Below, in pieces: positions 49,387 to 59,500 of a stretch of DNA of 64,000 bases (positions are counted from its first letter, which is position 1; each line of letters begins with the position of its first letter). Source of the stretch: Pogonophryne albipinna (taxonomy: Eukaryota; Chordata; Actinopteri; Perciformes; Artedidraconidae); NCBI GenBank assembly GCA_028583405.1, contig CM053243.1, positions 19,013,550 through 19,077,549 of the forward strand. Direction: 5' to 3'. The notes below the pieces were generated by a model, which saw nothing but the letters and a program-made list of their open reading frames with translations, was not told the DNA's origin and did not search any database. The position numbers were made by a program, and so were the translations under genes.

Positions 49387-49724
49387 GGTGAAAGTGGCCG
49401 GCTGTTGCTGGCGAGTCATTGAAGTACTGCTGCAATGCACGCCCAATGACGGCACGCCCAATGAGGGCACGAGATACATTTGTGCGTGCACGAGATGGAA
49501 GGCTGACAGACAGGACGGCAATCCAATCCGTTTAGCCGGGCCGGCTAAACGGATTGGTCGTACTTTTTACAGTATTACGGCTTCCACAGATGAATTTTTT
49601 TTATGGATTTTTTGTCAAAGCACTTAAGATATTCATTGCTATCGGGATGTTAAGAGCATTCCATGGAATATAACAAAAAGTGTATCTCGAGCCGGTTTCT
49701 CAAACTTACCTACACCCCCTTTAA

Positions 49725-51998
49725 TGTATTCTGAATACATAATCTGATTAATATGCATTTAAATTCAATAAATTATATTAATACTGAATACATAAACCTG
49801 GTGAATATGCATTTCAAATGAACAGGCTTTATTACACTGATGCATATGTATCATGTAAAGTTTATTAGGTAGGTTTATGTTGAAAATATTAAAAAAAATT
49901 AAATGGAACTTTGTCATGTAATTATTTTACATAAATCTTAAAAATTAGGGTTAAATGTTTCTGTGAGTGTATAGGCTAAAGAACTAGAATACAAGCCATA
50001 ATGTTATAACCTTCAAATGTCCTTGGCACATCAGACGCATGTACACAAAGCAGTATCCGACAGAAATAGTTAGCAGACATGAATGAATGCTTTGAAATGA
50101 ACAATAATACACACATAACAAGAACAGTCATGAACAAAATGTTGGAGGGGTGAACAATAATGATGCTGTTATTATTTTTCATTTCCCACAAGCTTGTGTT
50201 TTGGTCGGTTTATTTGAGATAACATGTAAACAATTTCCAGTTAATTCAGTAGGGTTTGTTTTGCTAGCATTTATAGCATTTACAATGTATTCAATCAGGT
50301 TTACTTCAGAGACGTTAGTACCTCTACTAAAAGTAATTCTCATTACTTTTAATAGAGGTTATCTTTTAAGATTTATATAGCAGTATACAAACTGTATAGG
50401 TAATGACTCCCACGCCAAGAAGAAAACACCACACACCAGGTAATGGTATTAAAACCAAAACATCATTAACAGTTAGCTGAAAATTTAAAATCAACAGAAA
50501 ATGAATGAATTGAGTGGGGACTGTTTAAATAATATAATACAGCAGCAAATAATCTGACAAGCATATTTCAACTACTACAGCAGTCTAAATTATTTTAAAT
50601 ATTAACATGCGCTTTCCATACATGGCCATCACCTAACCACTAAAGTTAAATAGTTTTTGTCCTGTCAGACAAAACAGTCCAGTGCACAGTTTCTGTAATT
50701 TGGGAACAACTTTTCAAAAGCACTTTGTATTAAAAGGTACCATAACATTACAGACAGCATTTCAGTTTTTCCAAAAGCTCTGTTAATCCTTCGGATCAAT
50801 AAATAATAGGATATCATGATAATTACAAATAAAATATGAGCTTTACATATTGGTAATTTCAAGAGCAATAGGTTATATCTTAAAGCATTTTTTTTCAAAG
50901 CTCTTATGGCTTTTTTACAAACACATCTGCAGCCACCATGCAGGCCCAAAGTCCTAAGTGTTCGACCAACCACAATTCAGAGAACTACAGACACTTCCAG
51001 AAATATAACTTTGATATGTATTCTTTCATAAACCATCCGATGCCCCAGACCTGATACCAAGCGTGGAAGTTCATGTGATTTTTCTCATAATCCCCGTCAC
51101 CCGGAATTTTATTTTAGGGGAAGTAATTCACACACATCGCCACCAATTAGACTGCAACGAGACATTCAATAGGCCTTGTGTGATTTAAAGGGTAACTACA
51201 ACGAATTTCATCTATAGCCTCCCCTTGTTGCACCTTGCTCAAACAAATAATCCCCGCGTTCACAGCGAAATTAAAACAATTGTTTCATCAGCAGTGAAAC
51301 GTTTTCATCTCAATAAATGCTTCGGGGATGCATGCCTTAATGGCACATTTTCAAAATGTTTAGAACATGGACAGCATTAAAATGACGAGAGGTCCCAAAC
51401 CCCCGAAATCACAACAATATCAGAATTGGGAATTGCTTCTATACTTTTCGTTAAAAGAGTAAATAGCCTAGAGACTTATTTAAATGAATGCGTGCCTATA
51501 TTCTTAATTACTTAGGGACACTAAACTCACATTGCGTTTTAATTAAGTGATTCTTATCCAGCACATTACATTGAACAGCCAGTGCATGTGTTTATTTATT
51601 CTTTTGATTTCTTTAAAAAAGTGTCAATAAGATCACATATGTTGACGAACACAGAGAGGCACTATACAAAAAAACCCGTGTTGTTTTATAGAGGAAAACA
51701 CAACACACACAACAATAATAAAAGGCCAGTCAGCTAAAATAAGTAGTCCAGTACCATCAGACATTATTGGATTAAATGTCAAGGTGTTTCACAGTGCAGG
51801 GACACCAAAAGTATCTGTACAGCAAGACTAAATACTAAAATCCAGAGACAAGTATTTATCAGAGCTACAGTCCCCCATGAGCGGTTTAAAGCACACAGCA
51901 GTCACCGCATACTTCATCTTCTGACACAATTCAGGAAGAATAGGTAGCCGACATTGTAGTTCGATTGGTGCTCTTTTTCTTCCTAGAAGTACACGGTC
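49725..51998. other. 3' flank of MC1R
   Basis: AT-rich, with no gene recognised. A short three-fold GCATTTAAATTCAATA/TGAATACATAA repeat lies at 49730-49830. The region adjacent to 51998 is the probable MC1R 3' UTR (minus strand); several TTTATT signals on the plus strand are candidate poly(A) sites. Confidence 0.45.
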
Positions 51999-52976
51999 TC
52001 AAACACCAAAACACCAGGAACACAGAACCAGCTCCCGCAGGGTTTTACGCAGCTCCTGACTCCGGTAGGCGTAGATGAGAGGGTCGATGAGCGAGTTGCA
52101 GATGATGAGGATGAGGAAAAGATTAAAGTTTCGGAAGAAGCAGTTGCAGAAGGGGCTGGCTGGGCAGGTGAGGATGAGGATTAGATGGAGAAAGAAGGGG
52201 CCCCAACATACAATGAAGACCCCGAGCAGGATTGTGAGGGTAATCGCTCCCTTCATGCTCGTAGATTGGCGTCTGCTTTTGTTGAAAGCCACAATGCGCC
52301 GGGAATGAATGTGAGCCAGGACAAACATGTGCAGGTACAACACCGCGTTAAACACCAGAGTGATGCAGAAGAAGGTCACGAGGCACACGATGACAGCGTT
52401 GTCGGTGTGGTACACGATGAAGAGGATGCTGGAGGTGATGCTGGCCAGCCACACCACCGCGATGATGGCGATGGCGCGCTGCGTGGTCATGATGCTGTGG
52501 TAACGCAGCGCGTAAAAGATGGTGATGTAGCGATCCGCGGCGATGGTGCACAAAAAGGAGAGCGAGGACACCACGGAGCTGCAGATCATCACGTCGATGA
52601 TGTTGTCCAGGTGGCGCAGCATGCCAGGGTGCACGTCCATCAGGCCGTGGTCGTTGAGAAGCATGAAGATGGTCTCCACCACGTTGCTCACACTCACCAG
52701 CATGTCGGACACGGCGAGGCAGCAGATGAAGTAGTACATGGGTGAGTGCAGGTTGCGGTTCTTGATGATGGCCAGGACCACCAGGATGTTCTCCACTAGG
52801 CTGATGAGCCCCAGCGCGAGGAAGAGCTCCTGAGGAATGCGGATCTGCACGCAGCCCAAATAGTTTCGCTCTCCTGCGGTGGAGTTAGTTTCGTTATACT
52901 CCAAAAAGTCACTTAGCGGGCCGAAGTCCACGTGGAGGATGGAGGGGATATTGTGTGACCTGTTGCTCATTTCCAT
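51999..52976 (-). CDS. mc1r: MC1R, melanocortin-1 receptor
   Basis: Single-exon, 325-codon rhodopsin-class GPCR in the plasma membrane. It binds alpha-MSH, is antagonised by agouti, and raises cAMP in pigment cells, controlling melanophore and countershading patterns in fish. Visible features: N-terminal N-glycosylation sites (NRS, NET, NST), TM1 with [11 protein letters not shown]2 with [12 protein letters not shown], the E92/D-type acidic ligand-pocket residues in VVETIFML and NIIDVMICS, the DRY box in [18 protein letters not shown]6 CWGPFF, TM7 [11 protein letters not shown], and a C-terminal tail ending LCSWCFGV with palmitoylatable cysteines. The length and lack of introns are usual. The first ATG was chosen; the second is two codons on. 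It lies just downstream of TCF25 on the same strand, the ancestral vertebrate order. No disruptive change seen. Confidence 0.97.
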   Translation of the reverse strand: MEMSNRSHNIPSILHVDFGPLSDFLEYNETNSTAGERNYLGCVQIRIPQELFLALGLISLVENILVVLAIIKNRNLHSPMYYFICCLAVSDMLVSVSNVVETIFMLLNDHGLMDVHPGMLRHLDNIIDVMICSSVVSSLSFLCTIAADRYITIFYALRYHSIMTTQRAIAIIAVVWLASITSSILFIVYHTDNAVIVCLVTFFCITLVFNAVLYLHMFVLAHIHSRRIVAFNKSRRQSTSMKGAITLTILLGVFIVCWGPFFLHLILILTCPASPFCNCFFRNFNLFLILIICNSLIDPLIYAYRSQELRKTLRELVLCSWCFGV

Positions 52977-53327
52977 GACTGACTGATGGCTGGCAGGTTA
53001 ACACACTGCGCTTCTGGTTTTTACTGCAGCAAAGTCTCAAACGAGGGAAGAAAGTTATTGTTTTCTTTTCAGCTGTTTTAGTCAAACTGGTTAGAAGAAA
53101 ATCTAGTGAGTGGTTCAGTTATCCACAATGCACCCCCTAATAACTAAAAACAGTTTTTTGTCTATATATTTCAGCCATTAAATCAATATTAATCGGCAGT
53201 TGGGTGAAGTCAAAGTATTTCCAGAGATGTTGCGATGTTGTCTCTTTGATGACAGTTTTCTTCTTTCCTATGGATGCAAGTGGTCCAGCATAATCCATAA
53301 AATGACCTTCTCCGTCAAAACATGGCT

Positions 53328-53507
53328 TCACAAATATAATCCACAAAAAGCAACGACAATTCCGACTAACATGGTGAGAGTGAATAAAGTGTCCTTGTTA
53401 CCTTGGGATTTGGTGACTTGTTTGAACACTTCTCTCAGTGATGCTTCTTGACCCCCGGCGACTCCTCCTCTCCAGCAGTTGTCTGCTGAGCTGTGATCTT
53501 CAGTCAT
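53328..53507 (-). CDS. small tail-anchored membrane protein candidate upstream of MC1R
   Basis: A 59-codon frame from ATG 53507 to TGA 53328. It starts MTEDHSSADNCWRGG, has a polar amphipathic middle (SLREVFKQVTKSQGNKD), and ends in one hydrophobic segment (TLFTLTMLVGIVVAFCGLYL) immediately before the stop, the layout of a tail-anchored protein. Its stop is 351 bases before the MC1R start on the same strand, so it may lie in the MC1R 5' leader or be a separate gene. I do not recognise a family. The frame is also open 26 codons further upstream. Chance is possible at this length. Confidence 0.35.
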   Translation of the reverse strand: MTEDHSSADNCWRGGVAGGQEASLREVFKQVTKSQGNKDTLFTLTMLVGIVVAFCGLYL

Positions 53508-56500
53508 GTCTGACACAAGCGCAGTTTGGAGAAAACATGTAGGAGAGCAGGGTGGTGAAAAGATTTGTTCAGCCCAGTAGTTCATCTTGTCCTCTTTTTT
53601 AAATGCATGCTGTAGTTTCCTTTTATCTTTACAAACGTGAAAGTTATTATGCTATAATAATGACAGTGACAATGCCATATTATCCATCTAAAAATTACCC
53701 TTAATTTAATGCAAGAATGTGACTACCAAACGTGTATGCCTCCTCCATTGCTTTTCCCTTCTTACAGACAGAGATATGAATCAATGCTTTAAATTCCAGA
53801 TTTGAGTTTGACCTTTTTTTGCAATTTTTTACAGATAAAACAAATCTGATAAATCAATTATTTGCAGAAAATACTGTTGTTGTTGTTGTTGTTGTTGTAG
53901 ACACGTCACAACAATAAGTTATTTAAGTCATCAACAAAAAGCTGGTGTTTGATGGTTGATGATTTCTTCCTTGCCTATATTGAAAAGCACTGTAATAACA
54001 TGACACCAGTGTTCTTATTCAAATATGTTGAACAAGCCATTAGTCTACTTTACATTTGAGTAGCACTGCAGTTGCTGCATGGTTAAGGTCTAGATTAAGA
54101 CTCATTGCACTGAGCAAGAATTTGGTATTTTTTGTATTGGGGTGTATAGTTCAGTCAGGGGTATATGTGTATAGTATGTAATTGAAACTGTAAGCTACTT
54201 TAATCGGAATTAACAGGGTATACAATTAGCATTGTGGGAAAGTGTACAATTGCTGTTCTGCTTCTTAAAAGAGGTTCTCAAGTTCTAAATTCCTCTCAAT
54301 TTAAACTAAACATCAAGATTACAGATGATTTGATGGACAAATAATTAATCTACTTTAATAACTATTTGAATAATCTATTAATTGTTTATATAAAAGTATT
54401 ATTGTCTCTTTCGATTTAGCTTTTTTCGATGTGATGATTTCGTTATAATCTGGACATGTTTTGAGTCTTGTTTGGCTCAAAAATACTTGAAGACACCGTC
54501 TCAGACTCTGGGAACTTGCTACATGCTATTCTTACAATACATCTTACTAAATGATTGTTTTATTAATCTATAAAATAATCTCCACATTAATGGATTCTGA
54601 AATAATCATCAGCATTTACACTTTTGACTTCAAATGCACAGTGCTATTTAACAGAAGTTACCAAGGTCGATATCTACAGGTATAGCTTTAGTTCTCCGAG
54701 GTCTAGAACAAAAAAATAAAAATAACCCTCTCGTGATCTATAAGTTATTATATAGATACATATAAATTATGCAGCAGTGGTTACAGCATTAGCGTTGCAT
54801 CAGACGGTTTCTGACACTACCGTCTCTGAGAATATGAAAGCCTTTATAGTGAAAACGATCACATGAAACTTCTCACACTCTCAACATAGCTCAAGGTGCT
54901 ATCACCTGGAGCTATGTTGAGAGTGTGAGAAGTTATGAACAATGAACAATCACATCATTTGACAATCAAGCACAGTCACACTTTGTTATCATGTGGTGAG
55001 CTGAGTAACACAGTTAATGTATGAACAGCTACAGTGTGTGGTGGTTAAATCCAAAGTGTGTATCTTTGTTCTGATAAAGAAAAAAGCCTTTAGGTTGAAT
55101 TTGATTTATATATATTTCCGTTCAAAAAGCTTGTGTGCAAGTTGTTACAGAATAATAAGAGCTACAACTGATGTGACATCCGTTTTTCTGAGAGGTTTGA
55201 CCGGAAGACAAAACAAGTTGTTGTCATGAGACAGGACCTTCCTTCTGGCAGAAGATAAACCATGTGAGGGCGTTGCAGATTGTCAGGCGGAGACATCTCT
55301 GTAGCCTTACTCAGGACCCAATTATGATGACAAAAACCAGCAACACAAGATTGAAAACTGGGAAACATCTGGTGTCACATAACTAATGCAGGAATGAAAA
55401 GTTCAATATAATATCTTATAGCCATCCTGAGAGAAGCCATTAGTGTCTGACTAATGGCTTCAAATAAAATCAACCTAAAGCAAAATGTATAAAATATCTG
55501 CCATACTTTTGCACTGAATATAGTTTGACAGACAACAGCAGACTACAAAGAAGTGGGCCAATTCTCTGTACCGTTTTATTGGGTGAAGCAAACAGAGCAG
55601 GAGCGGAGGAGCATAACAGAGCAGGAAAACAGCAGACTTCCTGCAGTGAAGATAAGATTTACACCAACATTTAAAAAAAAAAAGGATCCCATGAAAAATG
55701 TGATCTCGAGTTTTCGACTGTTGCTTGACAATGTGAAGAAACAACACTTGAGCAATATATTTCTTCTTGAATAATGTAGTGATAGGATCAAAGAAAAAGT
55801 GATAGTTTTGATTTAGTGAATGCTTAAATTAGCAGGAAACTCAACTAAACGTCACTCTCGTTGAAGGGAAATTAGATCCTAATGAATCACCAGGGTGATC
55901 AGTCCCAACAGGACCTCACCAAGATTTAGTTTTTTTTATAAATCCCACCAGAAATTACTTTTAGCAGAATTTGTAGAACACTGTGATATCATTTGCAGTT
56001 TTTTGTACTTATTTATTTGCTAGGAAGCATGGTTGTCTGAGGAGGGGTATGCCTTTCAGTATCTGTGCTTTTCACAACACAGAAAGGTGGTTAATATTGT
56101 AAATATAATTATATAAAAAAGACGTGTAATTAGCTCTCCGTTTTCCCATCTACATTTGTAAGCCATTGAAAGTTCACATGGACTTTAATTTGTTGGACTG
56201 ATTCCCCCAAAGATGTGGTTTGCCAGAAACCAGAGGAAAGAGAAGCGGCCATTATATGTCACTGACCATGAGTGAAGATGTTGAAACTGCTCAATGTTGT
56301 GTACAAGCTTAAAGGACATGACATGTTCAATAACCATCCGTTTGTATCTAAGGCAGAGAACTGGACGACTTCATAAAACCAGGTCCAGTCCAGTTCTCTG
56401 AAATTGTGATAATTAAAAAAATACTATTCAGTTCTCCCACTCTAGCACTTCTTCTCAATGATTTATTAACCCCATTAAATATTTTAATTTGTCTTAATGT

Positions 56501-56532
56501 CATTATTTTCTTCCACCTCAGTCTCTCTCCTC
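53508..56532. other. intergenic between TCF25 and MC1R
   Basis: No gene recognised. Contains a TTG microsatellite at about 53876-53899 and a strong hairpin at 54867-54934. The part adjoining 56533 is the presumed TCF25 3' UTR. Confidence 0.45.
54867..54934. repeat. near-perfect 32 bp stem hairpin with 4-base loop
   Basis: The left arm (AACTTCTCACACTCTCAACA through TAGCTCAAGGTG) pairs with the right arm (CACCTGGAGCTATG through TTGAGAGTGTGAGAAGTT) with one mismatch, around loop CTAT. No other copy was noticed in the window. It could be an RNA hairpin on either strand or a snap-back replication scar. Confidence 0.8.
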
Positions 56533-59500
56533 TCAGTCCCACTCCTCCTCATCTCTGTAGGGGTTTTCGTCTCTCGGCGGCTCTTGAAACCTGATGTTTG
56601 CCAGCATGTCTCTCATTGCCACCATCAGACGATTCACTTCCTGGTTCAGCTCCTGTCCGGCGCGAGCCACTTCCAACTCATCCTCCGGCCTCGGCCCACC
56701 CTTATTGGGAAAAAGAGATGTCGGTCAATAAACAAATATCAAGAATCAAAATACTTTCTATGTTAGCATTTTGGATTTATGTAAAATCCTGCAAAAGTAA
56801 CCAGTGGTTCAACGGTCATCACTCGATGTCGAAAGAAAACTGTCAAAAGGATTTTCTTTAGAAAGTTATTGACATTAAAAGGATCCCATTTTATTCGTAG
56901 CCAAGCTAATCAATACAAAGTACTTTTAATGATGTTGTTAAAAAAATAAAACCAATACCAGGAGAATCTAGTGATAATGTTGTGTTGTAAACATTATGTT
57001 GTGTATGTAGGTCTTTACTCGCCTTAACTTTATTTCTTTTATCCATATTGCATCTCTTCCTCTCTATAAGTGAATAACATGATCAGGATGGATTAAATTT
57101 TCCGGATGGCGCCATGCCCCAGGCCCATCTGGTGACTCTGAGCATGTATAGCTGCACCACAGAGACTCAATGTGTGGCTGAACCTGATGTATGCATCTTA
57201 ATGGCCGCAGTTGGTTTCTGCTTCACACCGACGGTACACTTAAAGGCTGATGATGAGTTAGACATGACTCCTATGTCTTTCAAAAGCCTTTACGATCCAC
57301 TGGGTACATACGGTTTCATGTTAAGCACCTCAATAATCGTAAAGTTGTCAAAGCCCCCTGGCTTTAACCCTGTAGGACAAAAACCAGACTTGTTCTGTGC
57401 TTTGTTACGACCCTGGTCGTTATGTGTATTGTGTGTAGAGATTTTTCCCTCCTCCTGTGTCTGTGGGCCCTTCTCACTTCTCTTATTTTTAATTTCCTCG
57501 CTCCTCGGTCTCGGTCTCACCGGAAGTTGATTTGTCTGCGCCATCTTGAGTTGCGTCCCAATGGCCTTATTTTTGCCGGAGGAGCGAGGAGCGATAATGG
57601 AGGAGCTATAACCGAGGAACCACCAGACCAACCTTCGATGAAATCCTCAGACACTCGCCCCGCCCCCTTACTGTGTATCGCTCACTGATTGGACGAGGCA
57701 GTGCATGCACTGATCTGATGCTTCTTGACATGAGAGCAGTTTCCCAGCAGAGTGAAGAAAATACATGAACCTCACGGGACTCACTTCTCAGTTTATACCG
57801 TGTTTTGTTTCAATTCATGTATCATTTAGTTACAAATATGTGATATATCTGAACAACAAAGTGGTCAAAAATCATTTTATTCATTTATTGGAAACATTTT
57901 CATGATCGCTTTTTTCGTTTATACATTTTAAGAATGGCGTTTATCTTTTTTGAGAATGAGTTCTTATTTTATTTAATGTATTTGGGTCTACAACAGATGA
58001 TACAAATGTTTGTGTCAGTAAATGTGTACTAACGGAGGCGGGGGTGTGTGTGGAAACAACGGGGACAGAGCTGGCTGCTGTCAGACGATCAGCTGTGCAG
58101 CGTCATCACAAACAGACGTCGCTTCACGTGACGCTCCGGAGGAAAGGACGTCCCATTGCTCTTAAAACTCATTTCCCTGCTTCTCGTGGTTTCCTTGCGT
58201 CTCTCCATGCTTCCCTGGTGGGAGGGACTAGACGCAGGGAAACAACGCAAGTGAGGGACGCAAGGAATCCATTTAACCGAAGTGAGAAGGGCCCTGTGTG
58301 TGTGTGAGCAAGCAGGTGGTGCCCGTTAGCTGATTAGCTACCTTCAACAGGCTGATTGGTCCACCTGAAGAAGAGGGGAGCATTTAAGCTGCAGCCATGC
58401 CATCACTCTGCCCTCTCTGACTCAGCTTCTCCTGCTCCCAACCGTTGCATATTTGTATCTGTCCTTTTGTACTTCTGTCCTTGAATATTTTGTAAAACTT
58501 GAAAGGATAGACATAACTTGAACCTGTCCTTGTTGGACATGCCGTAAGTCTACGTGAAAGTGTGAAACCCTTTTTCTTTTGGTTGGTTCTCGTTTTCTCC
58601 TGTTTTTACGTCAGTGTAGGTAAGAGTCTTGTATGTTTATTTTCTTATTTGTTAGGCAAGATTTTTGTGTTCAGAGATTTGTTTGTTTTGTGGGTTGTTG
58701 CACTTATTTGTTAAAAAGAAAACTTTGGTAATTAAATGTACCAAACGGCATTCACCGTCTCATTGTATTTGTGCCTATAAATGCCAAAAAGCAGGAATTA
58801 AAAGAACTCCTGTGTGAAAAACTAATCAAGAGGGGTGTGTTTGAGATAACTCGCACAGGTGAAGTGGATGATCTGGCAGGTTTTTCCGCCCCACTCCAAG
58901 GCCTGCCTTTCCAAGCTAGGATGTCTGTAGAGGAGCTACAGCTGACTCTGCGCATCAGGGAGGTAGAGCTGAGACACAAGGAGTTGGAGGTGGAAGCCAT
59001 GCACCTAAGGGTAAAAGTTCTGGAGATAGGTTCTCGTTTTCTCCTGTTTTTACGTCAGTGTAGGTAAGAGTCTTGTATGTTTATTTTCTTATTTGTTAGG
59101 CAAGATTTTTGTGCACTTATTTGTTAAAAATAAAACGTTGGTAGTTAAATGTACCAAACGGCATTCACTGTCTCATTGTCTATGTTCTTGGGAGTGGGAA
59201 AAGAGGAGAGAGTGCACACTTTGTGTTGCGCCTAGGTTTCCCTAGGCCTGGGCGTAACAGCTTAGAACAATATAGCTTTTGATTCTTAGCATTACTGATG
59301 GTGCCGTATGTCCAAAAGAGTTTAACTGTGTTATGCCATAAGTATTCTGAAAGTCTAAAAGTTTATATCAAACAAGTTTCTGACCATGTTAACGTGTAGT
59401 CGTGTAATTTATTCAGTGTTAAAGCATATCGTTTACTTTTGAATCATCAAGTCACTAGTGGACTGGTCAACATGCATTTTGGATTCAAACAATCCGATAA

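Larger units (their letters stand above)
48553..49724. mobile_element. long copy of the TTAAAGGTGGGG family that keeps parental coding sequence
   Basis: It has family ends (TTAAAGGGGGGGTAGG and TACACCCCCTTTAA) and the core (ATTGCTATCGGGATGTTAAG), but its middle is ~0.7 kb longer than the other copies, plus a nested 0.4 kb palindrome. The extra middle encodes, on the minus strand, part of a transposon-type protein (see 48734-49386). This is an internal-deletion intermediate between an autonomous element and the short MITEs. Confidence 0.75.
57404..59258 (+). mobile_element. rearranged Ty3/gypsy-type LTR element
   Basis: The ends are TGTTACG and CGTAACA (7 bp inverted), with GCTT directly outside on both sides as a probable 4 bp target duplication. 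A ~150 bp stretch (starting TTCTCGTTTTCTCCTGTTTT) occurs at 58588 and again at 59033. Between the two copies is a Gag-like coding fragment (58771-59030). The structure is best read as a 5' LTR, a short Gag segment, and a jump into the middle of the 3' LTR. A separate element (57468-58291) is nested in the left part. Confidence 0.6.

Noticed and set aside
52185..52745. 186-codon open frame antisense to MC1R
   Set aside because: It is rich in His, Asp and Val because it mirrors GC-rich MC1R codons, and has no domain; a shadow frame.
57114..57530. 138-codon open frame next to the LTR element
   Set aside because: It crosses the LTR boundary at 57404 and the nested element at 57468, so it is a chance frame.
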